Shown here in pieces: positions 38,293 through 51,663 of a DNA stretch of 64,000 bases. How positions within the stretch are numbered: the first letter of the stretch is position 1; each line of letters begins with the position of its first letter. The translations under genes were made by a program, and so were the position numbers. The stretch spans positions 18,686,135 to 18,750,134 of the forward strand of contig CANTUZ010000012.1 in NCBI GenBank assembly GCA_947846985.1. The letters are read 5' to 3'. The notes under the pieces were generated by a model that saw nothing but the letters and a program-made list of their open reading frames with translations, made no database searches and was not told the DNA's origin. Origin of the DNA: Fratercula arctica (taxonomy: Eukaryota; Chordata; Aves; Charadriiformes; Alcidae).

Positions 38293-38482
38293 CTGTATCT
38301 TCAAGCTGCAGATGAAATCTGTTAGCAACAGGAGCTTTGGTGTAGGAAGTAACTGGACTATAGTTATGCTCATAAGCCCACTTGATCAAATTCTCATGCG
38401 ATGAGGGAATATCAGGTATTACTGATTTACTCATAGTCATGGATCGTTCTGTTTCCTTTCCAAAACCAATACTATTTGATGT
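38293..38482 (-). CDS. TGFBR3: TGFBR3 exon: end of the orphan domain
   Basis: A 190-nt exon, phase 0 then 1, from TTTGCAG to GTAAGC. It begins T-S-N-S-I-G-F-G-K-E-T-E-R-S-M-T-M and contains NLIKWAYEHNYSPVTSYTKA, then P-V-A-N-R-F-H-L-Q-L-E. It matches the end of the membrane-distal orphan domain of human betaglycan, which binds TGF-beta at high affinity. The split codon at the 3' end joins the next exon to give E-E-M, as in human. Confidence 0.97.
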
Positions 38483-41400
38483 CTGCAAACAAAGGAGAAC
38501 TTGGTTCATGACTTACCATTTAAGGATACTTAAAATGGAATAGTGACAGCGACTGAACATGTTTTTTACACTATTAAATAACAGCAAACTGAGAACACCT
38601 GGGAAATAAACCAAACTCTGCCACCTTAGCCACAGAACTGCTGCACACATGGAGAAAAGCCCCCCCTTCCCCCTGGCCTCTGCCTGGAGTACAATAAATC
38701 AAAGTAGTCAGAAACTGTTAATCCCTAAACGAGACACAGACATATTTACAGCCATTTGTATAATGCCATATTTTCTTCAAAACTGAGCTTAAATGACTTT
38801 TGAGGTGAGCTGAACCCAAGATGACAGGTGATTTTCCAAATGTCCCCTTAATTGCTTTGATTAGAGCACTTCTTAAGCTACACATGGGAAAACCTTGGTT
38901 CAAACGAGCATTACTGAAAAATGCAAAACACAGCACGCTCATGAAGTAGAGCTGATACCTTTATGCTTTAAAGTCAGCTAGCACCGAGGACAATCTGTGC
39001 CTCTCTGAATGAGCGTCATACTAGAAATGTTGTGTGCCTCCTGCAAAATGCTGAGTATATTAAACAGGACTCAATTAAATGCTTAATGGAGTGATAAGTG
39101 AGAGCATGTACATTTATGCAAGGTCAAACTACTTAAAAGACAACATATACTTTCTGCACACAAATAGAATTTAAAATTCAATTTACAATAGAAGTTTTAC
39201 ACAAATACATCGATACAGCAAACTCATAAATGCACTTGCCGACCTCTTCGTTTTATTATTAAATAATTTACAAATAACGGTTCGTCAAAGTTGGCCATGG
39301 AATACAGATGAGTCACACAGTCAGTTAGCTTTTGCTTTACTGTAAACGTTTTTCAAAATTTCAAATTTTCTTGTCCAAATGGGCAATTCAAAGGAATATA
39401 ACAAATATGTCTAGCTGTTAGAGGGGCAGTTAGGAAATATTCACTGGTATTATACTTTAACTTGCTTTTAAGTGCTTGGCATCTTAAACATGTATTCACA
39501 CAAAGCTAAATAGACACATATTTATTTTTACATGCACAACATTACCATTATCACTATGACAATCACGTCAATGACTACAGAACAAGCTGAACATACACAC
39601 AGCAGGAAAGCCATGACCACTCACTTTTCAATGATTCCTGCAGTGTGATTAAATGCATTTGCTATATGCAGATGATACTATTGAATGCTCTACAACAAAC
39701 ACTTTTATTTCCACGCCTAATTACCTTCATCATATAGGCTGCATTTATTTTTTTTAAGACCCCATTGGTTTCCCTCAACATGAACAAATCTTAATTGTCT
39801 TTCACTCTAGAATGTCAAAAGACTGACTGTACTGATATCTTTTGCCCAGGTCGCTTTTAGGCTGTGGTCACAGGGACCTGCTGCCCAACATCACAGAGCT
39901 CCGTTGCATTTCTGTACCTGACCTCAGAAACGGAGCTTCTGAACCCATCAGCGAATACAGCTCAGGATGTCCGTCAGTCCCACCGGAATGGCACAGTTTA
40001 CTTTTATTTCCGTCCCTCATTTCTTCCTAATGACCCAGTGCTGCATCCGTTAAACACTCACAGCTTTAAAACTGAAGTTAAAGGGAATTTTAGTTGCAGA
40101 GTGTCTTGGTTTGAGGATACTGTTACCGGTACCATTACCAACGCCTAGCAAAGGCCACTGAAGATAAGAAACAAAAGGGAAATAATAGGTATCCTAAATT
40201 TTAGTGCCTAATTACTGTTTTGGATCAAATAATCTTTTTTTCTTCAACAGATACAAATCTGGTCGTGATTTATCACACATTTTCATATTACCACACTGCT
40301 TGGAACTATTATTCTATCCGAACTTTGCTGGATCTCCCTCTCTGCTTTCCTTTTCTTTTTTGTAATAAGGAGGCAGCTGAACAAATATTATCTCAGAATT
40401 TTACTGTCCTAGCTGGCACCTGACCATTTCCAGGGCTTGTTTATGCCTCTCCACTCCATGCTGAGCCTCTAAATGTTCAGTCCTGCATCAACTCAATGAA
40501 ACAAAACTGAGCACGAAGGCTTGCAGGAATAGACAGACCTTCTGTCACTTGCCTGCCCTGCCAACACCATCACTCACAGCATATGAAACCAGGCAGAGCC
40601 ACCTACTAACCTACTCTGAACAGAGAGAGACCATTTCAGAAACCGGTAGGCAGTTGTTCTCATGTGAAGAACAGTCCCTCCAAGCTTTTGAAACCCTCAC
40701 AGGGTTGTTCTGTGCATTTCACCTCTCTCGCTCTTTGCCCCTCAACACACTTATTTTCTTTCTGCAGTTTCGCTTCTTCGTCCACTGGGCAACCCACAGC
40801 TTTGTAAAAGGACACCGAACCCCAAGGACACAATGTGAACAGCAGATAGTCCACAAGCACAGAAACACACGAGCACCGCAGAGGGGCTGATGTAAGGACA
40901 GACTGCACGCAGGGGCTAAACACAGCCTGGGAGGAATGCGGTGCGTGAGAATTATGTGCAATGACTTTACCTAAACTATTCCCATTTTAACTTGGTTTTG
41001 TGTCCATTCTGTTGTAGAGTTTCAAGAAACACAGCAAGCTGGGAGATGAGCTAGATGACCTAAAAAGCCTTTTTCATTTTTTGTCTATGAACTTAGACCT
41101 TAATAACTCACAGTCCTGGGTTTGAGGCAGCTTAGCGCTAACCTTTCCCTCTCAGTTTGCCAATCCCCTCAAGACAATTCTGATTCGTACTGAGGGCAAG
41201 AAGTTAGGAAAACTGAAGTGCATGGAACCGATTCAACTAATAAAAAGAACATTGTGAAACATTACCTAATTGTTTAGTAATGTTTTTATGCATTGTCTAA
41301 ATTTGGGCTTGGAAAGAAGGCCTTCAGCTTAATAGAGATGTGAACAGATCCTAAATACTGGATGTACAGGCTTTTTAACGACATGGGGGTGTTTAGTTCC

Positions 41401-43158
41401 CTCCCACACTCCCCTCTAAATAAAGGGGAACAAACACATATTCAGAAAATGAAGCATCTATATAAATGAAGCAATATAGCAAACAGTTACTCACAAATCC
41501 TAACGTAAATATACAAAATCTTTTATATACTGATGTTTCCATATATAGTATTACTTTCTCTTTTTGTTAGTCTAAATAAAATGTTACCTTCCACCCCTCG
41601 TTACAGAAAGAATTTTCACTTACACTTTTTACTTATACTTTCAATAATTAATAAAGAACTTTAAAAAGAATAACAGCCTTGCTTTTCTATACTCAAGTGC
41701 AGTACTTGAGACACTTTAAAATCCTCTAGAATTCCTCTCCTTGAAAATTCATCATCCATAAAGAGGTAGCTTCATGGATATGAAATATGGTACTTTAACT
41801 ATCTCAAAGCATGAAGTGAACTAATGCACAATTCTCTGCCCTGTGCAAGTAGACCCATATAGACCTAAATATAGAGTGGTGAATTTTATATAATAACCCA
41901 GAAACTTCCAAGTCAAGCATTGGGTTTTGCCCTTCTGCTCACAAATGTGGTAATCCTGGGCAACTAACCTCGACCTTCCTCTTTAAGGGTTGATTATTTA
42001 GGACCTATAGAATGATGAGAACATCCTTTCCTATCTGTAAGATAAAGATGTGTCAGGGATCAAAAGGTAATTTCATCATCCACCCTAGATAATTTTTCCA
42101 TTAAATTTTCTGAGCAACAACATAATTTATTTCCTTTTATTTCCCTTACTCTCAAAATCTAGCACGAAATCCTGCCTGCCAATCTGTCCTCTTAGAAGAT
42201 TTAGATCAAGCAGCCTTTGGATCCTGTCAGAATTGCCCTTGCATACATTAAAAGGAGAAAGCTGCTAAGCAAAGTAAGATTCTTATAAAGACAGATAGCT
42301 GGAGTTTGAAAATGTATCTGAGTTACTGCAAAACTGTCAAGCAGGAAGCCACTGGGTGGTCCTGAGCAAACATTTGGTTCAACTGTACAATGTGCTCCTA
42401 ACTGATCACTTAAGACAGAAATAGGCCACACATTTATAGACTGCAAGATCAGTCCAGTTTTATTTATTTCTTTATTTCAGAGCAAGGGAAAACACATTTT
42501 CTTAGTGGAAATGCCGCTGAGCCAGAAAGCCTGTACAAAAAAAATCATTCTGAATCAGAACCTCCAATTATGCGTAAGTATAGTTTCAGAAGTTCAGCTT
42601 TAGAGATCCTGGGTTTAATTTTTTAAAAACTTATTATTTGCAGTCTGAGGAGAGGTGAGATCAATTTGACCAAACACTTGCTGGGGACAGAAGTACTGGC
42701 ACGGAGTACTACAACCACGAGTGGAAGGAGTAAAAAAGTTTCCACTTGTAAAGGGATGTGGGTGTGAGCCGCATATCGAGGATTATCCATTCTGCACTCA
42801 CAGGCATCTTTCCAACTTCTGAGATGAACCTGTAGATCCATTCACCAAAGTAAGAGCAAAAAGGGAGATGAACATCCAACTGGGTGTTCAGGGTTCTTCA
42901 ACAGAAGTCGAAAAGACATGGACCCTAAATCCTTGCACTAACCACCTGCTGATCAGTTTAATAGCCCATATATTAAAAATTAATGAGAAAAAAATATATA
43001 GTTTCTGTATTTATTCCTTGAAAGGTAGTAATAATTAAAAAAGCAGTTAAGAGAGAAAACATTCAGAAATCAATATGATCTAGCACTGTGTCACGTTTAA
43101 ATGGATTCCATACTGTTGCAGCATATCTCTCAAAAAAAACAAAGGTGCCTTAACTTAC
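38483..43158 (-). other. TGFBR3: TGFBR3 intron (4.7 kb)
   Basis: GTAAGT donor to TTTGCAG acceptor. Mostly AT-rich. Frames of up to about 113 codons near 39.8-40.9 kb show no family resemblance. A weakly CR1-like stretch near 41.02-41.09 kb is too short to call. Confidence 0.85.
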
Positions 43159-43306
43159 AATCACTTCCAGCTTTCCCTGGACATCATGCGACTTGATAAC
43201 CCAATTGACAGACTTTTTACACTTGAGGATAAGTACGATGTCTCTGACAAGTTTGGCGCCTGGTTGAGATGGTTTAATGTCAACAATTATATCCACCTGG
43301 AAAGCA
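43159..43306 (-). CDS. TGFBR3: TGFBR3 exon: orphan domain
   Basis: A 148-nt exon from ATGCAG to GTAAGT, starting in phase 2 and ending in phase 0. The first base completes the Ser of N-P-Y-S-A-F-Q-V-D-I-I-V-D-I-K-P-S-Q. It continues ILKCKKSVNWVIKSHDVQGK, then L-E-V-I. The KCKKSVNWVIKS block is nearly invariant in betaglycan. A later AG (TTTCCAG) inside the exon would drop residues conserved in human, so ATGCAG is preferred. Confidence 0.97.
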
Positions 43307-45626
43307 CTGCATGTGGAAAATAGAGAGAAAGTTAGACCAGAATGCCAGAAATTTTCAGCTATCAACCTTCTTCCAATCCATCATGTTTCCACTGTCTGGC
43401 CAGCTGATTAAAATGCTGGAGATTATCCCAGGCAACACAACATGTGCAAAACAGATTGTTATTCCACATACACTTAAATGATTTTGCATAACAATAGAAA
43501 CAAATACTTTTTAGACAAATAATACTTTTGTCTCTTGTTTACAAGTAGCTGGCTACTCATTTCAACTATTACTTAGAGCAGGTGAGTTATATGACTAGCA
43601 ATTTGCTTTATAAAGTAAAGATTGTTTTCTCATTTCACTGCGACAGTGCCTCAATATAGCTGTTTCAGTTTCCTCTGGTTATAACTGTATTAAAGCTCAA
43701 AATAATACCTTTAAAAAGGCAAACAGACAAATTAAGCAGGTTAATACCAAAAAAAATGCATAAATACTATATTGGGGAGTGTCTCTGCCTCGGCAGTTAA
43801 ATTGTGGAAATTACTTTGCATAGGATCTTGCGTGTGTTGAGGAATTAAGCCATGTATTCAGTTTCCAACACTTCTGGATAAATACTTACTTTAAAAAGAA
43901 AAGAAAAGAAAACAGATGTCCAGCCTACTCCTTGCTGGAAAATAGATGAACACTATCCAGATTTTCAAGACCTCAGTAAAATAAGTAGAGCAAATGGCTT
44001 TGTACCCATCAATAACATCTTGTCGTGCAAAATACTAATTCAACAGAAAACCCTTTACTTCCAGATCATCTTATGGGGCCGTATGTCAAAAGAACGTATT
44101 CATCCCCAAGTAACAGGTTTCAACTAATATTCTGCACTGAGACTTAGTGTATCTTGGGACCTTCGTTTCCCCTCCTGCAGTTTTACACATGCCCAGCTCA
44201 GCTTCTGTATGTTTCTTTGTGGATATAAACTTTGTAAAGATAGCTGTGGATAATACATAACACTAATAATGAAGCAAGAGGAATTTAACTTATTACTTTT
44301 TTACTTTTAATAACACCACATTTAAACATTTTGCAGTGTTATCATCTGAAAAACAAATTCCTATCTACTACCAGCCAAAGCCAAAAGCCCAGAGGGCTTG
44401 TCGACGGGGCTGTCATTGCGTAACTCTGCAAGGGACTGAGGATGATGTTGATGCTAAAGAACAGCTCTGTTCAGGATGGGGCTGCAACTCACTCCACACA
44501 GAGGCAGATCATTTGGGCCTACCTACTGCACTTCCACTACATCTCAGCGCTTCCTTACTCTCCCAAGGTTGGTAGGCAAGAATAGTCTCAGGTTGTGGGT
44601 TCACCATCTTGCAATGAGATCATTACTCTTCTTGCAAAGACCCCTCCTCCCACCTCTGTCTTGCTGTGTGATTTCCTCATTAGGGATGGGATGTGCTCAA
44701 ATGTAACTGCAGGACGAGCACAATTGGACAATGCTTGATAACCAGTGTCTGCAGTACGCAGACCGGATTTTAAGTCTACCTTATCTCTCATGAAATTGTA
44801 CTTCTTGCAAAAGGGAAAATCATCTAAGTTTCATAGCAAATTTTTGTTCTAGCAACCATACTTGGCACTTATGAAGAGCTTTTCCAGGTATGACTATCTG
44901 AAGCAAATGCCATCCACATGCTCCCACTAAGACCTAGGAGAGACCAGCAAGGGATCCATGTTTTAAATGTCTTATCTTCCAAGGGTACCTTTGACAATTT
45001 AGATAATCCTCGTAACGTGTACAGAGAGTTAAGTAATTTTCCCTAACCACTAGTTAGAAACTTTTTTGGCCAGGGGACCACTGTCTACCCTTAACATTTC
45101 TTGCAATTGTCAGACTATCCCTTAAACTCAACTGGAAACTTGACAGAAAATACTGTTTTGATTCTGCAGACCAACTGTGGAACAATTACCGTGGACTGGA
45201 GACCACTTGCAACCTCTGGAGCACTGTTTGGGAGCCACTGCCCTAGGCCTTGCTGCCAGTCATCCCCACCTGTGACAGGTCAAGATTACTTTTAATTTCT
45301 CTCTCACATCCTCCTACAGCGGTCCCATCTTAAACCCTGTCTGTCAGATGCTGCCCTTATTCATATTCCCTTATTCATCTTATTCTTGGAAAAACGCGAT
45401 CGATTGAGCAAGAAGAGGGGCAGGATACAGTCCGCAAAAAACGTGTTTTGCAGTCTTGTCCAAAATTTTTACATATTGAAGAACTGATTTCTATTTAAGG
45501 CAAAGTACTAAGGTCCAAGCTCTTCTCTTAAGGATGAAATGGCTACTTTCAGTTCATTTTCAATAGACTGGTGAAATCTTTAGCTGTGATTTCAAGCAGA
45601 TTTAGTCTATTTAGACAATACTTTAC
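43307..45626 (-). other. TGFBR3: TGFBR3 intron (2.3 kb) with a probable hAT relic
   Basis: GTAAAG donor to ATGCAG acceptor. The inverted-repeat element at about 45041-45248 lies 380 bp inside the donor end. No further exon is recognised. Confidence 0.85.
45041..45248. mobile_element. Probable hAT-type non-autonomous DNA transposon relic
   Basis: The left end reads cactagttagaaacttttttggccaggggaccac; the right end is gtttgggagccactg, whose reverse complement is cagtggctcccaaac. Both resemble the CAGTGGTTCTCAAACTTTTTTGG terminal repeat of Charlie-like hAT elements. The flanks ccctaacc (45041-45048) and ccctaggc (45241-45248) agree at six of eight bases, as an old 8-bp target duplication might. 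The interior (about 185 bp) has no coding capacity. The family cannot be named without a repeat library. Confidence 0.5.
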
Positions 45627-45795
45627 CTGTATGGATTGGAATTTGGAGTGATTAGTTCAACGATATGAACTTCTCTTTCTTGGACTAAGTTAGACATAAG
45701 GCACCCCTCTGCTGTTTTTGGTTGTAGATATCCCGCAAGGTAATTTAAAGAGAGAAAATTCTTTTTTATGTTGCACGAGGGAGGAAAAACTTGAT
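45627..45795 (-). CDS. TGFBR3: TGFBR3 exon: orphan domain
   Basis: A 169-nt exon following a long T-run and a CTTCCAG acceptor, ending at GTAAAG. With the split first codon it reads D-Q-V-F-P-P-S-C-N-I-K-K-N-F-L-S-L-N-Y-L-A, then Y-L-Q-P-K-T-A-E-G-C, then EREVHIVELITPNSNPY. Human has the same order with few changes. It starts in phase 1 and ends in phase 2, matching the neighbours. Confidence 0.97.
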
Positions 45796-48700
45796 CTGGA
45801 AGAGGGAAAAAAAAAAAAGAAAACATATGCACCCTTACACATAGTTATCAGCCTACATGCGTGTACGTACTGTATCTACTTCAATGCGGCACTATGTCTT
45901 ATGACATAGGTCTTTAGGCTAAAAGGTATATCTATTACCTATCATAAGCACTTATGACAAATCAACATAATATTTAAAGGGAGATCACTGTTGCAACAAC
46001 ACACCACATCTCTGATGTAAAACACAAACTGTTCGCAGATTTAAATATTTAATAAAAGAAAAATCCCTACAAAGAGAAATCTGAAAACAATACTGAAGCA
46101 AAATATATGAGCATTTTTCAAAATGAATAAAATACATTTAACTTGTTCCTTACACCTTTAAAAAAAGCTTTCTTTTGAAATTAACAGATAGAAAACTTCT
46201 GTGATCAATTCCTTCTCCCTTTAGAAATGTTTTATTCCTGTTATTATAAACTTTGCGTATTTAAAAGATTACAGAAAGTATCTTCCATTTCTTTACTCAA
46301 TATATTTTTCTGTATATTTTGTAGTCAGAGTCAGTGCTGTCCAGAAACACTGCAGTTCTCTTGAGCATAGAAAATTGAATACAGCAAGAAAAGGATGAAA
46401 TCAGTTGTTGATGTTAAGGAAGCCTGACCACAATATCCGTAACTGAAATGAAGAAATTCTAGAGTAGATATTCAATCTCTTTGTTTGGTTTTAACTGCCT
46501 AGCTGATCACAAGCATGAACTAGCGTACAATGAAAAACATAAAAACCAGTCACTTGGTATGACGTTCTTACGCACAGCCTACATTGCTGTATGCCAAGAA
46601 GCAGTATTTCCACTGAAAAATACAAATACATTGTATTTCTGAGATAGCTTTAGATATGAATTGTCGTAATACACAGAAGGACTAAGTATCATGTTCAAAG
46701 ACACAAAGTCCTGTAAGAATATAATTCCAAATGGCTGGCTCTTTGACCTTTGCTTTACAAAGAAGGCTTTCCTATTAAGGTCAGTAGCAAGATAGAAAAA
46801 AGAAAAAAAAATCAAATATAATGCATTATGCACGCAAAACTGTGGATGAACTCTTAAAAGCTGAGCTGAGACCACTGTTAGCATTTGCTCCCTAAATGAG
46901 AGCTGAAATGTCACCCCTGAAGCGCATTTGTGTGTGGTACACAACTCCGCAGGGAGACCAGACTCCTGTGACCCCGGCCGCTGCAGAAACAATTAGGGGA
47001 GTTTCTTCTCCTGATCCTACACAAAGTAGCCTTTGAATGTTAACCTTGACATCTTCCCTACAGAATCTATGAAAGCTATATGAGACGATAAGTATTCATA
47101 CTGCGCAAGCAAAGCGCTCCTCTAACATCTGGTACGTGCCCTGTCAGATCAGCCTTGAACACAGCTGCAGCTCCGCCAGCTCCTCCCACAACAGCAGAGA
47201 ATGGAAAATGATCCCAAATGGTCTACGCTGAGCTTGAATTTATATAAATACATACACACACAGACAGAGATACTAGGTATTTGCTTCTCTGCTGCTGTAC
47301 AACACAATTCAAGCCATAAAATAACAGCCTGTGAGTAGTTTGTGGATAATTACCACACGTGCTATCGTTTGTCATTGCAAAGAACTTGGTTCCTGCTCCT
47401 GGCACTTCCATTAAATGTCTCTGGAGCTCTCAAGAACGGCTGCTCTGGCTGCCACCAGCGCGGAGGCTCCCCAGCCTGGGCCTCTGCTCGATAGCACGCT
47501 CTTCCTCTGCGCCAAACTTTGTCACTGGCTACCTGACGTACAGATTTACCTCCCTCCTTCAACAAAACATATTTACTCTCATCCACGCCAGTCACCAAGA
47601 TCTGGGCTGGAAGAGAAAAGAAAAGGGGATCCATTTAATCTTTCTTTGCTGCTTTTCTTTTTTTCTTTTCTTTTTTAGTTTCAGGGCTGTCTACTTACTT
47701 TGGAAAGGGACTGCAGGTGCCTGCAATCAATTAAAAACCTTGCTAAACCAGCCAGCAAACAGTCAGCTTATGGACCCTGTGCCTCTCCAACCTCCACAGG
47801 CTCCCAATATGGAATCAGACACGAGGTTGTGCTGTGCGAAGCATCTGGCAGCCGCCTTCCCCTCCGGCTGGTGCCAGGCTGCTCGCATGGAGAGGGAGGA
47901 TTGCACACTGGGATCTGTAGTTTCTGTGGGCAGCACCTCCATTTTACAGACGAGGACAGACACCGTCTGCTCTATTCTGCACAACTTAGGTGTCACTCGC
48001 AGGCTCTTGGCTAAATTGGATAAAAGTTGAGTATCCCAGCTTAAAACCACGAGGAGTGATTTTAAGCATGAGCGCCGTTAACCAGGTGCCGCTCTCCAAG
48101 ACGGGCGCCCTGGGCAGCAGCAGTTCGCTTCAGCAATAAAAATGCCGTCCAAGCAGAGCTTTGCTTTTCAACGTCTGAGACGGGGATAAGCAAGGCGCTT
48201 GGGATTTTCCTCAGCCACTCTGATGGCGGGGCTTTTTCACGTGTATTTTGCAGTTTACTAGCCCAAGCACGATGGGAGATCAGAACCTTGACCGACATTT
48301 AATGGCAGTGTAGAAACGCGAGCAGGGAAAGGGTTGCAGCGGTCTCTGGAGGGAAGGTGGAAGCTCTCGGCGGTACTCATCCCCCAGCAGGACGCACAGC
48401 TAAAGCCTGACACAACAGAAGCACTTACAAGGATTAAAACCAAGCAAGCCCGGTGTGCAGGGTACGTGCACTAGTGTGTATGGGCCGCAAATTCAGAGTC
48501 AGGACTGAAGCTCCAGCTTCTGCCAGGACAGGAGCACAGTGTTACCGTCTGTAAACACACTGTACATTTTCCAGCCTAGTTATTGTTATGGTTGACTACT
48601 ATTATTTTTTTTTTCTTATTTTTTCTTATTTAGCTAAGAAATGTGTTGGAATTAGGCTCCCTCCAGGGTAGCACATCTGCCCTGGATTTACACTGGTGGC

Positions 48701-51479
48701 ACTGAATGCGCTAGGTAACATTTAGCTAACTGCTAAATCTTCCTGACTTGTACAATCCTATCTTATTGAAGCATAAAGGAATTAAACTGACTTCTGCTGA
48801 AAAATGTGTACTAAGGTCACTTTCACCATGAGCAGTCCCGCTTTCTAGCATCTGACAGCGATTATCACGGCAATCACTTTGCCGTCTCCTTCACTACACA
48901 AATCAGAGCAAGAACAAGAACCCCACTTCTTGTGCCCCCTTCCTCCAAACCCTCATTCTGGCCCCTGTAAGTTCTCACTGTGCTCACCATCCCTGCTCTA
49001 TCTGATCGGCCACTCTTCCAAATCAAGAGGACTGGGATGCACTTGGCCCTGACCCAGTTTGCTAGCTCGCTCAGCTGCCTTTCATTTGCAGCTTCAAAAG
49101 TGATTTCAGAGACCCATGGCGTCAGAAGCAGTTTATTCTATGAAAGATCACCCCTTTTCAGATCTTTTCTCTGGCTTGCATTTTCTGTTTGCTGTATTCA
49201 GCTACAGCCTTGACTTCTAAAATGTTACGTCTTCCAATTTCATATTTTTCTAACTTGCATGAAGCTTTAACATAGACAATTACATGAATACTGCCATTAA
49301 ATTCTGTATTGGTCACATAGAAAGGAGCTACTGCATATGACCACCTATACGTTATCAGCAATACTAGCTGTGATTCACAGACTGGCAACTGAGGGCATCC
49401 GACTAAAGCACTTGAGGAGTGTGAGATTTGTATGAAAAGCCTGAAATGTCCATCAGCATACGCTGTGGTTTGTGGAATCCAGGGATTCCATCATTCACTC
49501 TGCAGAGAAGCAGACCAGGTCCACATCTCACGTGGTTTCCATAGAACTCCTCGCACGACTGCTGCAGTTCAAGAACTGACCCTCTCCCCACCCCTGAACA
49601 CATGCATAACCCCCGCACATACTCATTCTTCTGCCAAGAATTTAAATCAAACACAGTTACAGCTGAGCTGGTTTGTAGGAGCCTTCTCAGAAACTGTCTA
49701 TTTTGGTCGCCTGCCAAGCTCCATTTTGTGTACTCACTCCTAATTAAATTGTGTTTTAACGCATTCTAAAGATGATGCAAAGCTCTCCTATTTAGCTGCT
49801 TCGTTTGACTGGAGACATGCAAATCAACAAACAGAATTTTATCTGTTTTTTGACATATCTAATTAAATGTTCATCTCTGCAACGCAGAGACCACTACTCC
49901 CATGTATACGTTCCAAGAGCACTTTAATAAGCTAATAAATATATTTCTGAATGATTTTCTGGCATTAAAACCCAAGACCGGTGCCAAGTAGAACAAAAAT
50001 CACGCAGGGGAATCCTGAACAAATTTGGCAGGCTTTGGATAAAACCAACACAGGCATGTTCCGATTTTGGGGGGCAAGCCTCATGCTTTAGGAAATCAAG
50101 TGATCAGATACAGGTGGTTAGGAAAGAATGTTTTCTCCACAGAAGGTTTTGGGTGGGTTTTTTTGTAGCCAACTAGTTCAGCTATGCAGGAGTTTCTCTA
50201 GAAACATTGCTGAAGTACTACTAAATTAGGCTGCTGATGCTACTAAATGCTGAGCCCACCAGTACTCCTTGGATATTGATAAAATGTTCTATTAATTTCT
50301 ACTGTTCCCATCACTGAACTTCTTGAGAGACAACAATTAGTTTCAAAATACCTGGACTACTACCTGCAATGCAAATCAGTTCCAGTTCACTTTTACCAGC
50401 CTTTATTCTCGCTGCTTTTGGTTTAGCCTAAACCTGGATGTTTGCTTTAGCCTGAACTTGGATGACATTTTCAAAGAACAAAAAAACCCAGTGAATTGCA
50501 GGCTATTAGGTAAAGAACACTGACAGCTTAAAACATCCCATATCTGCGAAAAAGAAAATTTCACCCCCAACCATCCTGCACAATAGAGGAAAGTCTGCTC
50601 TCCCTGCAAAGTTACTGAACTATACATTCTATTCTCCAGAAAATGAACTTGAATAGAGATAAGTAGGGCATAAAGACTCCTGAACCAACTGCCCTGCTCC
50701 AAGAATATAGTGAAGAGAAGAGCCTTGGCTCTTATGCTATCCACAGTTCATGACCGGCTCAGATGGAACTCCTCTGCAGAAGACGTGCTATGTGACCAGC
50801 AGCCAGGACCAGCACAAGCCAGAAGGTGCTGCAGAGGCTCATATTGTTAACCTGCTCCAACATTGCTCAGCTACAGAGCTAAAGCCCAAATGCTACCCTA
50901 ATATGGGCCTGTGAAATCCCTGAGGAGCTGGAGTCCTCTCCCACCTCCTAGGCCACCTGATGAATTTGGCATGCGGCTCACGGGGACACGAAATCTTGCT
51001 CCTTGGGATGAAAATGCACAAGGACATCAGACTGAGGCAACTTAACGTTGGTGAAGAAAGCAGTAATTCTCTGCCCAAAGTAGCCTGGATCCTTATACAA
51101 GCAAATACTGGAAAAAAATATAACTCAGGTCTTTCTAGAAATTACCCCCTACCTCAGGTTCTCTATTTCAGCCCTTTAGATGAAGACAACCAAACAATTA
51201 TCATGAGTAGTTTATTCCTTTTAAAAGGTGAAGCTTTGACTCCTGTAAGATTCTGGCCAATTGCATCCACATTTATGAGCATAAAGTTAAGGCACCAGAA
51301 TCCATTAAAAGTTGCCTAAATCCAAGGTCTCGTCTTTAGACCTGGTCTTATTTCTCTGCCTTCTCCTCTTGGAAAATGAGAGGTATGTTTAAAGTTTAAA
51401 ATAAAATAAAAAATACTACAGCAACACTTCTCACCATCTAGAAGTGCCTGTCAATTCTGTTGGTTTTGTTTTGTTTTAC
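45796..51479 (-). other. TGFBR3: TGFBR3 intron (5.7 kb)
   Basis: GTAAAA donor to CTTCCAG acceptor. The 47.36-48.4 kb part is GC-richer than its surroundings and holds a 223-codon open frame on the plus strand without family resemblance. A 24-bp tandem duplication lies at 50422-50469. No TGFBR3 exon is seen. Confidence 0.85.
50422..50469. repeat. 24-bp tandem duplication
   Basis: Two adjacent imperfect 24-mers, each starting tttagcct and containing a copy of cctggatg or cttggatg. A small local duplication in an intron. Confidence 0.85.
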
Positions 51480-51663
51480 CTTCTCCTACTTTAATATAGA
51501 TGTTTCTTGATATTTTGAGTTCAGTGAAAGATGTTACTGCTCCATATTCCTTCTGGGCCCACTGTAGCAGATGTTCATTCTTCTCAGGAAAAAGCTTTTC
51601 TTCTGTTTCTGCTGACAAGGAGAAATTTCCTTTCTCAAACTGAACAACGGAACCTAAAGACAC
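51480..51663 (-). CDS. TGFBR3: TGFBR3 exon: orphan domain, most 5' exon in the window
   Basis: A 184-nt exon from CATCAG to a GTAAAA donor, phase 0 then 1. It reads V-S-L-G-S-V-V-Q-F-E-K-G-N-F-S-L-S-A-E-T-E-E, then NEHLLQWAQKEYGAVTSFTE, then L-K-I-S-R-N-I-Y-I-K-V-G-E. It matches human betaglycan from about residue 129. One sequon (N-F-S) is visible. The preceding exons with the signal peptide and first orphan-domain part are not in the window. Confidence 0.97.

Noticed and set aside
39842..40890. Several plus-strand frames of 60-113 codons in the 38.5-43.2 kb intron
   Set aside because: No family match and no acceptor/donor pairs giving a consistent phase.
41020..41092. CR1-like words (gagctagatgacc, ctatga)
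   Set aside because: Too short and diverged to call by eye; needs a repeat library.
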